A stretch of 64,000 nucleotides of DNA from NCBI GenBank assembly GCA_013397865.1, contig VZTI01003895.1:146775-210774 (forward strand). Direction: 5' to 3'. The notes beneath the pieces were generated by a model. The model did not search any database. It had not been told where the DNA came from and saw only the letters and a list, made by a program, of their open reading frames with translations. The position numbers were made by a program, and so were the translations under genes. Below, in pieces: positions 38,586 through 52,710 of the stretch (positions are counted from its first letter, which is position 1; every line of letters starts with the position of its first letter). The DNA is from Struthidea cinerea. Taxonomy: Eukaryota; Chordata; Aves; Passeriformes; Corcoracidae.

Positions 38586-41500
38586 ACATTCCACTGGCTT
38601 TATGAATGCAGTCTTGTTTCTTGTTAATACTATGAATTCATGAAAGGAAGCCTTCCAGAACTTGATACATCACCCTGTGGCAAATTATAATTAGCACTGC
38701 ATGTTTACAACATGTGATGAGATACCAAGAGATTTTTGAAAGTTAGCATAAAAAGTTACAAAGAAGGTGATAATGATTCTTTTGAAGAAATAGTCCTTTG
38801 TTCATTTTAGCATTCTTATAAATGTTTAAATAATATAAATTAGGCTTCCAAGCCAATTAATTTGTCTTTTTCTCATTTTCAGTGACGTATTTTAATTATA
38901 ATTTCACGCCTCTAAGCTTCAGAAAGGAAGACAACATGTAATGGTCACGAAAAGCAAAACCTGTAAAAGTCCAAAAGGATAATGGAACAAATTCCACAGT
39001 TTTGTGCCTTAGTCTCATCCCATATTATTTCATAATATAGAGAAAGAGGTTTAAATCTTAAACACTTTCAATTTGATAGGGCATGCAAAGCTCATATTAT
39101 AATTTGGGTGAAAGATGCATTTTGGTTCATCTTAAATGTTTCACACTAAATTTACTCCATGCATTAAAACCAATATATGATCATTTTGTATTACAATACA
39201 CAAGGGTAATTCATTTGTGGTCTAGAATACGTACTGAATATTAAAAATTAATTTCTGGTTTTCAATTCTATTTACTCCTCACTGTTTAATCCTTTGTCTG
39301 TGTTTGATCTTAAAACGTGCGTAAGATTGAAGGCATACAACTACAGAATATTTTTGAGTCACTGAACCTTGAAATGGAGATTGGGTGCATGAGGAAGTTG
39401 ACTATAAGGAAAGGAAAGGGAACGGGAAAGTGAAACTAACTACACTCCTTCCTATCATGAGACCCTACCTACAATGCCTGCTTTGGTGAGTCCATTCCAA
39501 GGCAAATTCATCTATTTAAGGATTGAATTGATGGTAGTATGGGTAAGTAATTATAAAGCATCTATTAAGAAGCAGTATTCTAGATCCTTCCTGTACATAT
39601 CTACCTAATGCTCAAATATTTTCCCTCTCATCTATTTGTTTCATCTCTTTTCTTGACCATGATGTATTTGCCTTTATTGTCCTGTGAATAATTTCCTTTT
39701 GCAACAGAAATTGCTTGCACAAGTCCGTATTTTAGAATCTGAAGAATATTAGGTCAGATTGCAGCACACACCGGTAAGCAGAACAAGGAAATACTTCATT
39801 TGGTTTAGATATTTTATATTTGAGACAAATCTTTTCTTATTTTCTCTCCAGCCATATTTTGTTTAGGGGAATTTTGGAAGTGAAATATTGGGTCAAATTC
39901 CAATCTTTTCTAATGCTTCTCCAAGATGTAAGCAATGTTATAAATAGGGTAGTCAGCAGAATTGTTCTCTTCTCTTCCTCAGAACTTGGGGGAAAATTAA
40001 GGCAAATATTTAGGCTCCTTTAACTAAACAAAAAAATACAAGTGAGGTGGGTAAAAAAAATAATGAAAGGATGATGTAGTCATGGACACTACCATAGTAA
40101 AATGACAGTTTATTTTGCTAGCCTGTCATCCTTCATCAGCACAGAAGTCACATTGTCACAAATTGAGTAGAAGATAAAACATTTGGATTAAGATTTTTCT
40201 TTTTAGCACTTTGAGTGCATAAAAATGCCTTTAAAAAGCATATATGTATTCTGTCTCCTCCCTACTTTGCAGCATTTTAACATCAGGACAGGAAAGAGGT
40301 GTCAGAGTAACTAAACCTGAACTGACCTATGTAGTCCTATTGGGATTTCACATGGCTATTGATTGTCTTGTTGCCCTTGATGATCAGTCCTTTTAGTGTA
40401 ATTTCTTTTCTGTTCATATTTGCCCTTTTTTATGTTTTAATTCAAAGGACTCCAAGTCAATAGATATTTGCTGCCAATTAATCAATATGCTTACCAGTTT
40501 ATGAGCAACTTGCTCCTAATTAAACAGAGGAAATCCCTCAATTCTGTGATCACTCAGGGGGTGAAACCTAAACTGCACCCAGGTGCACATTTTGCCCACT
40601 CTAGCCTGTTTCTAGTTCTCTGCAAAACCAGTCTTTCCACTGAAAGTCTAGGCAGAAAATCAGATGTGTCTGTCCTAATTGCTGCGGCTTTTGCTAGAAC
40701 ACAGCCATTCCCACTATAAAAAACAGCTATCATGTAGCTCAGCACCATGGATCTCAGCTTTCTAAGCCTTCTCTCTCCTCACTGTCAAGTTGAAACTCAT
40801 GTTGCTTTCCCTCTGTATCTTGGAAAGCTGGGGAAGGAGGTCGAGAGGACTAGAAGCTCGTTCTGTGTAATTTCCTATGCTGAAGTTGGGTGCCCTGATG
40901 AAAAGCTGTCTTATTTACAGATTTATTAACTCATGGCTTCCTCCCTGCATCTTTCAGTGGTTCACTGCTTTGAATTTTTTCCAAGACAACAAACTCCATT
41001 TTTTTTATTTTGGTCATGAAGTTGTGTTGCAGGAAGTTCATGAGAGAGTGAATCTTATTCAGTAGTGAGATTCACTGGGACTAAATTTACAAGGCAAGGT
41101 CATAGTTAATAAGGGAAAAACAAATAGGGAAAAAAAGCTCCAAGCAACCTCCCACCCCCCAAAGCCAACAGACCTGCATTCACAGATTTCACATGGAAAA
41201 AATATTTGATCAACAGATGTTGTCAGGTGCTCTATAGATGAAATTACTGATTCTATAAATAGGATAATGATGTAGGAAAGGTCATGATTAAGAAATGGTA
41301 CAATAGACAGGCCTTTCGTTTTGCATCCTGATAGAAAAATGAAACTTCAGTCACTGGGTAGCCTAGAAAATATGTTAAATAAAATTAGACACCGTAACTG
41401 ACTATGCAATGTTCCAAATATGGAGGATCTTTTTTGCCCCTCATCTTAAAATCCCAGCATTTGTGAATCTCTGTCTGGACACTGATATGATTTAAATACC

Positions 41501-41619
41501 AATAGATAAACAGACTGAGACCTCAAGGCTATTTTTAAGAGTCATTTTCATAGCCATTTGCATATAGCTTCTTTTTTTAACTTTTCAATAGTGAAAGGGA
41601 AATTCATCCTGTGTAAAAG

Positions 41620-41624
41620 CTACT
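41620..41624. repeat. Left target-site duplication of the solo LTR
   Basis: CTACT immediately precedes the LTR start TGTC and is repeated exactly at 42254-42258. Confidence 0.85.
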
Positions 41625-42253
41625 TGTCTTGGGGTGATTTTTTGATGTGTATCCCCTGTCACCTACTCTATGCCCAAACATGAATCCTGTGCCTTTCTGT
41701 GCCTTTAAAACTGGGTCCGAGAGAAAGAAGAAAAAAGCCAGGTGAACTTTTCAAAGCAGTTTTGTGTTCAAGGACACAGAGATAGCTGCTGCTGCTGCTG
41801 CAGAGTGGAGGCAAGCACCCTCCTAGCTTTTCCCATCTCTTGGCTCCTTTTCTCAGAAGAGAGAGACGAAGAATTAAACTCCTTTGCTTCCCTGGGACTT
41901 TGGTTTCCTCTTCTGGACTGTTCAACAATACCAGAACACACCGGGAGACCCTACACTGATTGTCCCGGAGCGGCCCATGCTGAATGGCCAGCTTCGAAGA
42001 GAGAGACCACACCCATGGAAACGACTCTGAAAATTTACCAGGTTCTCTCCACAGCGAGAGGTTTTATTATTTAGCATCACTCTTTTTCCTGTGCTTGCGT
42101 GGACTTTACTTGTTAAATAAAAAGTTCTTTTCCTTTCACTTTCCTCTGAGGAATTTCTTCCAGAACCTGGTGGGGGAGGGGTGGCTGTAACCTGCTTTCT
42201 ATCAGAGGACGTTCATTTTGGACGTTCCTCCGAATTTGTCTCAAACCGGGACA
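41625..42253 (+). mobile_element. Solo LTR of an endogenous retrovirus (ERVL-like)
   Basis: A 629-bp long terminal repeat. It begins with TGTCTTGG and ends with CCGGGACA, so it has the TG...CA ends of retroviral LTRs, with partly inverted terminal sequences (TGTC.. and ..GACA). It is flanked on both sides by CTACT, a 5-bp target-site duplication, which fits ERVL or gamma-type integration. Inside are a TATA-like TTTAAAA (41704-41710), a short CTG run (41785-41801), and a polyadenylation signal AATAAA (42116-42121) followed by a T-rich then G/T-rich segment as at 3' ends. No internal viral genes flank it, so it is what remains after recombination between two LTRs. The open frames inside it on both strands are LTR sequence and not genes. 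Family assignment is from memory; the element resembles the passerine ERVL-type LTRs. Confidence 0.85.
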
Positions 42254-42258
42254 CTACT
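42254..42258. repeat. Right target-site duplication of the solo LTR
   Basis: CTACT directly follows the LTR end CCGGGACA and matches 41620-41624. Confidence 0.85.
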
Positions 42259-45200
42259 AGATTTTAAAAAATATATCTATTTTAAGCAAGTTCCAGATAC
42301 CTCTTTGATTTCTAAAATGATTTTTTATGATGAATAATAAAACAATTATAATACTCTAATCCTCACCAACATTGTCCCCAAATGCTTTGAGAAATTCTGT
42401 CATATTTAATTCACAGATGAACACGTTCTTCCAAGCAGAGCAAATAATTAGTCATATGTGGGCTCAAAATTCAGACTGTGTCATTAGCTTCTGGTTGATT
42501 TTTGACTGAGCACAAGTCCTATGGTTTCATCTAGCTCACATTATATCACGGCTAGAGAAGATCCCTCACGTAAATGTTGTGTTTATGATCTCAAAATTAT
42601 TTTTTTGCAAATAATAATTATGGCATTATTACGATCTGCTTTAATAAACATTCCATTTACTAGACTTGCTTCTTAGATTGTTTTTATTTATTCTTGGAAA
42701 TTTATATTCACAAACATTCAGCTTTGGGGACATATTTAACACTTAATGGAGTTAATGGGCTTATCCATATGTTTAAAGTTAAGTACTTTAAGTGCTTTAT
42801 TGTGTCTGAGTTTTAAAGGGGTGGCAAAACCAGTTACAATTCATAGGAGGCACTTCTATGTTTGGAACATTTTAAAAGTTCATTATATTTGTCTTTTCTA
42901 ATTACAGTTTAAACAATAGGATAAGATTAATACTCATATAAAGTCAAAGCCTTGAATTGGCAAGAAGAATTCACAGATAAGTTGTCTGTGAGCTTTTCAG
43001 CAAAGCTTGAATACTATCTCCACCAGGATTTGATGATGTTTTTCTTTCTAGTGAGGGTTTATGTCAGTTTTACCTTCTCTCACAAATGCAATATTTTCTA
43101 TAGACCTACTTATAATATTCAATATTTTTGTCATGTCTCACAGAAGATATTGATTTTGTATTTATTGCTAATGGAGTGATGTTGTATATAAGGTACATTT
43201 CACATTTAAAATCAAATTGCTTTGTATGAATATGTTTATTTATTGTGACAACAGTAGAATAATATAAGAATTCAGAAACTGCATCAAATTGGTTTGTGAT
43301 TTGAAAGGGGCTTAGAGAACACAATTTAGACATTTTCCAGGTGCATGGAATGCCATTGAAAAAGAAATTAAGAAAAAAAATGTTATTTTACTTTCTAGTT
43401 TGCTGGAATTTCAGATGTTCCCCTAAGTGTCCATGAAAAAGGGTTCAGAATAAAATCACTTTTGGTTTTTAATATAATAAACGTATTACCATTGACATTT
43501 CAATGACCATACAGATCCCCACATATTATTTGGAGTCATTATTTTGTAGAGTATTATTAGCAGACAGTATTTTAAAGCAATAGAGGCAGTACCACAATTA
43601 TGTCCAAATTTAAAGATACTAATATGTGATACGTAGGTCTATTTTATGTCATAAACCGAAAATCACAACTAATTCTAATTCAGGTGATGCATATAAATGC
43701 TAGTGTTTTACTCCACTAGAGATACAAATAATTTAGATTGATGGGCAGTGATCATGGAGAATAAATCCCCAATAACCAGAAATCTAAAAGGGAATTGGCA
43801 AATAACTGGCATCTTTTTGGTGATAGGCAGAGGTGCTCTCTATGATGAGGAGAAAAACAGACTATCAGAAAGGAGTGCATGTGGTTGGTTTAGGTCTACT
43901 CCTTAAATTTGATTTTTTTCTATTTCAGTGTTTATTAATTTGTTCTGGCAAAGTAAAATTGGTGTCTAACAGCTTTCTTTGCAGAAGTTGCCAAAGAGGG
44001 CAAAAAGAATTCTCATTAGGCCAAGAATGTTTGCCATCCATCTATGTGAGGTTGTAGCTTCACACACCTTTCCACTGTAGCTGGTATAACTTTACATGTC
44101 TTCCAAACTTCAATGGTTCCATTCTGTCCCTCTGCAGAGAAGCCTCATTTTATGAGATCACCAATTTTTTGCTAATTCTTTATTAATTTTTGTTTGTTTT
44201 AATTTAAAATGATTAATTTTGCTGCAGTTTATAGCCCATCTATGTGCTGTTGGGCTGGCTGAAGCAATGAAAGCTGTACCGAGGAAAGTGGGAGGAGAGC
44301 AAAGAGCTGGATTGAATAAAGAGCACACATGCACGTAGAACAGGGAGTCCCTTACCCGAGAAAGATTTAGAAGGGAGTTGAGTGAGCAGACAGGGTAGAC
44401 TGCACTGATCTTGTGTACTGCATGGGTGGGCAAGCCTGGGAGGAGCCAGAGCAAGATATTATTTGGGCTCCCCTTCCTGCCATTGTCTCCCTGTGCTCTA
44501 ATCTAGGTGTACACAAGAGCTTTTATCACAGAGCGAAACAATACAGTTTGGGGTTTGGTTTCTCCTTCCCAACAGTTTCCAACCAATGTAATAGCTCAGG
44601 CACTCTACTGGAATTGATCCCGTATCTGAGCCAGACCAAAAGGCTCAATCATTTTTTCTAAAGAACGCTACCATGGAAATAGCTGGTGTGGACTTGCAGA
44701 GTTGTATATATTTTTATGATGGCTTAATAATGCCTTTATTTAAAAATATATTTCAGTTAGGCTTCTCTCAAATGTTTTGATTTACAATTAATATTTGCTT
44801 TGAAAACATAATGAGAGTGGTTTCATTTATGATCCAGGAAAATGAATAGGCTTGAAATATTAATTATTTACTCATTTTTTCTCCTTAAATCTAAAATTTT
44901 ATGTTTTAATATTTTGTTAGTCAATCTGTTAGGAAGCTTGTTTATTATTGATACATACATATTGAGAAAACACTATGAATGTCAGAAACTGAGAAACTTC
45001 TTGGGATATTTCCAGAGAGAGTTTCCAATGATACACATGTACTATGAACCAGGTATTTTCTTAGCTGAAAGGGCAAAAGGAAAAAAAATTATTAAGGGAT
45101 CCAGTATTTAAAGACTGTAGAGAGAACAGAAAAAATTAACGCAAAGGCCATTAACACTAAGAAGATTTACCAGTTGTGGTAAGTATATTCTCTGTTCCTG

Positions 45201-48200
45201 GAAATGGTTGTTGGGACTGGATGACTTTGTATAGCTATGCCCCTGTTTGATCACTAACAGTTGATTGTATGCCAGCAGCAAGTCACAAGTACTGTGGCTT
45301 ACATTTTGCAGAAAGTCAAAGAGTATAACGATATGCTGTAAAGAGGGCTATTCCATTTAGCAGAAATTGTTATATGATATATTGTGCAATATTCATAATG
45401 GCTTTTTATTGTTTTTAATAAATATAAAAATGAAATCAGTGTTAAAAATTATAAGCCCCGCTTTTATCAGTTATATGCAGTAGCTCACCTTTTATAGTCT
45501 ATGCAAGACTGATCATTATAGATGCATTCAAAATCTGTTTCTTCCTAAGCATGTCTGTATAGGTCATGCATATATCAACTTCAAGAAAAAAAATATTATA
45601 ATTTCAGTTGCTTCTTGGTTTGGCTGCATGTCAATTTGTATGAATTTCCTTTCATTCTCTATTTTTTTTTTCTTCAAAGATGTGAGAGCTGTGGAATAAT
45701 AGTGTTTGAATGGGAACTCTGGAAGAACAGGAAGAGCAAAAAGGCATTTGTACAGGCTCAAGGCAGGAGGCCATTGGAGTCAGGTATCTTCTGTTCCTCC
45801 TGTCAAGATGGAGACGTGAAGGATGAGACCTCCACTGCTGCTCAGGGACAAGGCACAGCAGCTTGAGTTTGAAACTGACAGTGGCAGGATTTCATCTTTA
45901 CTGCTGTAGCCAGTACTTATAAGTAGCAAGCTCTAAGTAATTAATTTGTTTTCCATGTTATCCTCTTGAAATGTAAGGAGCCTTGATGCTTTACCAGAGT
46001 TTGGGTTTGACTGTAGGTCCCAGGAAGCTACAAGTTTGTTAGAAACTGATCAGAGAGTCTAAAGTTCCCTGGTTGCCTCTCTTCAGAACAAAAAAAAAAA
46101 CAAAAACAAAGAAGAGTTGACAAAAAGAAGAAACAATCTGTATTCTCATTATCTTGAACCCTGTAGAATAATACTGATGTTCTTTATCTGCAAGCAGGGT
46201 TTTTATGGGTATCAGGCTACATACAGAAATGATGTCGATCATGATATTGTAACATTAATTCTTGCTGTCTTCTTGAAATTAATTAGTAGGGACATCATTT
46301 CTGTCATGTTTTGTCATGCCTGTGGTCATTTGACATAAAATCTGTTGGATTTACATACTGAAAATGTCAAGGTTTCTTGCAAAGTAAAGTTATTAGATGC
46401 TGAAGGTCATATTTTTATAGGAATATTAGCAATTATTGACACTGAGATCTCAAAGGCTTTATTTTGTTAACCATGTTTGCTGAGACTGATGCAGCTGGAT
46501 GCCTGGTAGCAAAAATGGTGCTTGGAAGCCACTGCCTGGATTTAGACTGAAAGTCTATGACATCTCTCTGCAGTTCATCTTCATTTGTCTTCAAGAGGTG
46601 TACTGCTTTTTGGAGAAAATTTAGGAAAAAAGAATCAAAAAATGCATGCAATGAAAAAGTTAATTTTCTTTGTAACTGTGGACTGCTCTTTCTTTTTACT
46701 CTATTTCCAAAATAGAGTTGTGGGGTTTTTTTAAATAGCATAGCTGGTTGAATTCTATTCCTTTTGCTATTCAGTTATGCAAGATTTTTTGATACCTTGA
46801 ATAAGAACAACAGAAAGTTCAAAATAAGTGAAGTCCTCAGTGTACCCTTTTCCTCCCACTTTGTCACCATGCAGGAACGATGTCAATTTGAGTGTAAAAC
46901 AGTCAGGAAGATGGCGTAACTGCATCATTTGCCTTGTCTCTATAGCCTTGTTTATAACTGTTTGACAATTTTCTCTGCTTGACCCAAACAAATGAGCTCT
47001 TGGAATGATGACTGCTGACTTTGCCTGCAACTTAAAGCCATTATGCAGTAAAATCTTCACGGTTTCTTCACATTATGAAATAGAGAACAGGAGGCAGCTT
47101 TTCTCCTCAGTGGTATTGTTCCCTCTTTGGGGTCTGCTGCTGAAACTCCTACATGGTATATTTGCTGCTGTGAGTCTTATAAAAATAATATTTCCAGTAG
47201 CGTGTTTGTCCAAATGTTTCATGAAGCTCTACAGACTTGGAAAAAACTTCATTATTGTGTAGAAGAGTGTTTAATTGCTGCTGCTATCTTATGTTTAAAA
47301 TTCATTTACTTTGCTTGCTACAGAAATGCCTTACCAAAGATTTCATAATATCTTTACTGAGATAATATGCAGAATTCACCTGGAGCTTTGCCACTCATTT
47401 TTCTTCCTAAGTTAATATATAAATACAATTATAAGCCTAATTTGATGGAATATGTCAATTTTTTTTAAGATAAAAACTTCCAAATTGTAGTAATCATATT
47501 TATAGCTACATATACATGCAAGTAAATAACTATAGAATAAATAGTCTATTATTCTGCAACTGTTCAGATGTTACCACTGGATGTATTTTCAGAGTTCTAG
47601 AATCTTTTACTAAACATATATTTTATTGGGATAATCAAAATTATGGAAGTCAGATGGAAGCTTGACTGTATTGCATAGCATATATTGGGTGATAAATAAA
47701 GTTCTGTTATCTAGAGAAATCTTGAAGAGATAACTTAATTGCTTAAATTTTTGTTCTGATTAGTGTCACAGTCTCATACTATAGGATGCTCATATAACAA
47801 GTATATGATTTTACACTCCTGGTTTATGAAGATGCTTGTTTGTTGTCAACACTCTCTCAGGACCTTATTTACATTTCCATAAAGCCTTGTTATTTTGATG
47901 AAATTCGATAGCATTTAGTATTTTTTTTTTTTTTGTTCAAAGAGAATGCACTGTGCTTGAATTTGAGGTAATACATAAATCATATTGACAATTAAATACA
48001 ACAATGAAGTAATCAGGAAATTAAAACTTGCAGTGTTCAGCTAAAGATTAGAAAATTCATATTTTATGTGGTTTGTGTTATGTATCTAGGCTAAATTAAA
48101 CTCAGCAGAGCAGATAAGTCCATTGATGAGGCAATAAAATGCAATCTGAACATGCTGTTTGTCTTACTGTTAGCAGTATGTTAAGTGGAAAATATTGAAA

Positions 48201-51200
48201 TTGGAAAATTAACATTTTAAATGGTGTCATTTCTTTCAAGCTGCTTGTGGTCTTCATTTTAAGCTCTTAGAGATATTGTTCTTTTACTATGTCACTACTA
48301 TTTATTTAAATACTCCAACTGGAGGTTGGAACAATTAAACTTGGTGGTACAGACACAAAATTAGGCATTTCTGCCTCAAGCAGCATACACTTGAAAAGCT
48401 CACTCAAATAATACTGCAAACACTGAGATACTAAATTGTAAGGGCAAAACTAATATTTTATTGAAGTTGTATTGCATTGCACAGCTTCTGTGTCTTTAGA
48501 GACAGAAGTCTTCTTAGTCAGGTTAGAATTCCTTTCTGAATATATTTGAATTAAAAAGTTTATGAAGCCAAAAGAATAAAGTAGAACAAAGGCAAGCAAG
48601 CTAAGTGAGAAAAGTAAGATGCTATAAACCTGGCCTTGAAAATATATTGAATGAAAAATGAACACATTTGGATCTGCAAGTGATAAAAGTATTTCATTAT
48701 TATACAATATTTTATCAATATTTAATTTTATTATAATCAAATATAATTATTTTATTGTAATTATGAATCATTATTTATTATATAAAGTATCTTCCTGAAA
48801 GCTGTGCTATAACGAAACTAGCCCATCTCCCTCTACTTCTGAGCTTTTGAGAAAGTAAAAAGCATAAAACCTAAAAGTATAGATGTTGAAGAACTTTAGG
48901 AGCTTTTTATTTGAAACCAAAATACCACTAGAACAGAGTAACTGCCATCATAAATAAAAAACTTTAGGTAACTGTACAAATATCATCAGTAATGGGATGA
49001 AAATAGAAATAACAATTCATGAATCACAGATTATGACTGGTATCATGGGCAAAAAGCTTATGGTCTTTAAGGGATAACTTTTTTCCCAAAGAATCAGATA
49101 CAGCAGAAATCTCATTCACTTATTTCTTGGTGTTTCTTGATGAGACTCAAGGCTATTTTTAACAAAAAAAAGGGGCTGGAGCCATGCTTTCTATATATTA
49201 GACTGTAGACATAAACTGAGGTAGGGACTTCTTTTTGTCATCATGTTTTTATTGAAATGAGGCTTTAGGATGAGCCAGCTCTCCCTTGCAAAAACCCTCT
49301 TTTGCTTTTTGCTCCTTTCCAGTCACTCTCCCCTGACACTAGGGCCCTGTCATTCTGTAAGATTGTGCCCACATCCCAGATAGATTGGGATGATGTGAAT
49401 CTGCTCCTTCTATATCATAAAGCATGAAGGCCCTCGCAATCACCAGCGGTGAGAAAAGTCTGCATGAGTAGAAACAATTGAAAACTCTAAGTCTGGAAAT
49501 GATTGACTTTTTTTTTCTTTTTTGCAATCAATGCATCAGTTACTAAATTTCACTTTGAGTGGGTAGATGGTCTAAGTATTGCGTCTGTCAGTCTCAAGAA
49601 CTGCCCTGAACCATTGTAAATGAATCACTGATCATCTGGGGCCTGCTTTAACACCAGCTTCAGTGACAGTTCACATTACCAAAGAGAGTGCTCACCCATA
49701 AAGTCTGAAACTGCTGCCTTAAAGTATCAAACAATCTTTTTGTATGTGTATTATCTTTCAGACTTTCAGCTTCTCCTGGAAATGGGTCAAAGTTTGCATT
49801 TGAACACATATACTGATAGCCCTGTGAGTTAACCCTGTGAGTACAGATTCTGCCAGATCTCTTTAATTTTAGGTCTTGTCTGTTTTATAGTTCTTTTCAT
49901 CGCCTTTGTTAGTCTTCTTACGGAGACTCACTATTAGTATCTAGACATGCTATGTGACATTTAGGAGAGAGGCTTTTCTATAAATGATCAGGTTTGTCTG
50001 CTGCAGTGTTGGGCACCAGCCCAATTTTAGAGTGTAAAGTGTTATGCGAATTCATTGCATGAACATCTATCAGAGAAATGCTATTTTCAAAGGCGTAAGA
50101 GAATAGATTCTCTTTGTCTTTAAGCATGTATGTGTAAGACATGCATCACCAGTCACACTAAATACTAACTGCGGCTTCAAACTTATAAAGTAAGAATATC
50201 CTTTGGCCACATATTATTATTCCACAAAATTGCATATGCAAAAAGTTACAATGTAAGTGCAAGATAGTGCTTGCCCTCCACTTGGCTGAGACTACCCAGA
50301 ATTAAGTCACAGACAAGTGTCACAGTGTGAGGATTCAGCAATGGCTGATTGCTCCAAGCACAGGCAGCACAGTGCATTCTAATGTGCGTTAGATGGATGT
50401 GGGTGTTGTGTGGGTAAATGACGAGGTCACTGGAGATCCCGGAGGTCTGACACTCAGTCCAACAGATACATTTGCACTCTGGATGATATCCACAAACTAC
50501 ATTTAAAACAACAACCAGGTAGTATATTTTTTGCAGTGGAATTTGTTAACGTGACTACTAGATGTGTCAAGGTCTATGGGGGTATAATCTGTCATTTTTA
50601 CTGCCTTCCCTGCTAGATGCTTGTGCCAGAGAGACCATCAAAATGTACTGGCTGTAGTGTGCACCATCTTCTTGTTGTAAAACTCTGAACCACTGTGACC
50701 ATGCATTTTCATTCTGCTCTGACAGAGGTCACAGCTGTGAAAACACAATTTGAATTTCTAACAGATTTTATGTTATGCACGCTGTGAGAAACGATAGAAA
50801 TACCTTTAAACAGCAATATTCAGGGTATCTCCTGATGACTCTGATGCACTAGTTATCCTCATGCCGTTCATTCCACATCAACTCTATTTATCGCCTCTAG
50901 CTGAACATAATATTAAAGTTCTCCAGAAACTGTATTCTCTCTTCTACTGCAGTGGGACATGAGCGTTCAATGAAGTGAAGAAAAAAGGATAGAATAAAAT
51001 TTTATTTATTGCAATCCCACTGGAATATATTTTGAGAACTGAAACATGAATCTTAATTGCTATTTCTCTAGCCTTGATTGTTCTGGACGCCAGGAGGCCA
51101 TAAAATAATCTTAAAGAGTCACAATAAAACAATTATTCCTAGTGCTTTTAACAGGGTTACTCACTGCTGACTGATTCTGTCTACTTGTGAGGATGACTGA

Positions 51201-52710
51201 AATAGTTTAAATTTAAAAAAAAGTACCTTATACTAATTCATAGAACATCTTTAACTCCTCCTAAATGTGTTCTATGCTTCCTTCTTTCTTCCCTTTAATC
51301 TACGACAGTATTCACTGTTAAGCTTAGTCTAAAGTAATTTCATCAAAGAAATGCTCTACAAGCAGCTTTCTTCTCCAAAACTTTCCACAGGCGTGCTAAG
51401 GTCATAGTCATCTGTAGAAGATGATAGCTTTTGTGTTATGTTAATTTCCCTTTCATTGAAAACTGGTACAGTCCTTGGATTGCAAAGGATTTGGTAAGTG
51501 GAATCCTGTCAGAAGCAATGTTCTGACTGGCAGCAGATATTTGAAGTAAGTCCAGTGTCAGCTGAGAGAGTTCAATTTTCCTGTTTTCTTGAGCACAGTA
51601 TAAGAAAATGAAATTCTTTTTTCTCCTCTGCACTTCATAGGTCTTGCATACTATCGTGCTTTATAAAAGAATATACCTGTACAAAGTAATTTGTTGTTTT
51701 TACTGCTCTAGAACTGTTTTTGTGGAACTTGGTTTCTAAAGCATCCTTTCCACTTTAACAATGCTTACATAGTGCTACTTTAAAGGAACTTGTAAAACAG
51801 TGTGATGCAGCTACAAGAATTAAATGTTTCTCTGTCCCATTCAGAATATTCTTTACAGATTTGGTTTTACATATTTTCTTAACCTCTGACTGGAATAAAA
51901 TGATAGATATTTATTGATAGGAGAACTGTCCTTGTAACTTGTCAAAAGTTTACTGCTGCAGACTTGCACTACAATAAAAAGTGTGCTTTGCATTGAGGAG
52001 CGAATGCAGTCATGTACAGAACAAATAGGAAGGGGAACATGAATGTTAAACCTCTTCCCCCCCACTCCCCAGATGATGGGAGTTGTTATTTCTTGAAGAG
52101 TGATAAAGTTTAGATTCTATAAGGACGGAATATGCATTAAATTTTATTTAGACAATGATTCACAGAAGTCATCAATCTCAGATGTAAAATTTGCATCAGA
52201 TTTCTAACTATAAACCCAAGAGCCTGCCTGCAATCCTTGAATAGGAGGACTTTTTGTCCCAGTCTTCTATGTACCTGCAGAAATTGTAGATGCAAATCTT
52301 GCTTTTGAGTAATCCAGCAACTAAATGAGCAAAACATGCCATTAGTCAGCTACACATTAATTTGCCGTGGAAATTGAACTTGACTACTATTTATCAGTAT
52401 CTTACGCAACAATAGCAATTCTAACCCCTACTTCACCACATGCTTTTCAATGTAAAAGCTCCTGTTTTCCTGCTCTTGGCAGTGTTTTAGATTGAGGTCA
52501 TGTCTGCTGAAAATTACGCTGTCTATGACTTAGAGATGATGGCTGCTAAAGATGTAAAGACCATAGGGCTCCCGAGTGCAGATGTATTTTTACAGGGAAC
52601 TCCTTAATTAGGATTAATTATTCATACCCTGAATGAACAACCCTATTCTGCCTAGTTCCCATGGATGTGATTATTCAAGTTACATCTTCGCATTACTCTG
52701 CAACAGTTTT
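42259..52710. other. Ten kilobases of unique AT-rich sequence, no gene recognised
   Basis: This is the longest stretch without a recognised element. It holds A-rich patches (for example near 46089-46110), a 14-base T-run (47921-47934) and scattered TA-rich words. A slightly more GC-rich part lies at about 44230-44660. The frame at 45615-45866 follows a pyrimidine tract ending CAAAG, like a splice acceptor, but matches no family I know. I see no CR1 tail or LTR. Confidence 0.5.

Larger units (their letters stand above)
36056..41619. other. Unique AT-rich sequence, no gene recognised
   Basis: It contains A-rich low complexity near 36355-36402, a TATA/initiator pair near 37707-37742, and an A/C-rich simple stretch at 38496-38585. 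The region about 37740-38290 is somewhat more GC-rich than its surroundings. I see no recognisable exon. Confidence 0.5.

Noticed and set aside
41668..42074. Open frames on both strands of 110-114 codons
   Set aside because: They lie inside the solo LTR and are explained by it.
45657..45866. Splice-acceptor-like tract followed by an open frame
   Set aside because: T-rich tracts ending in AG are frequent here, and the frame shows no known domain or donor site that I can defend.
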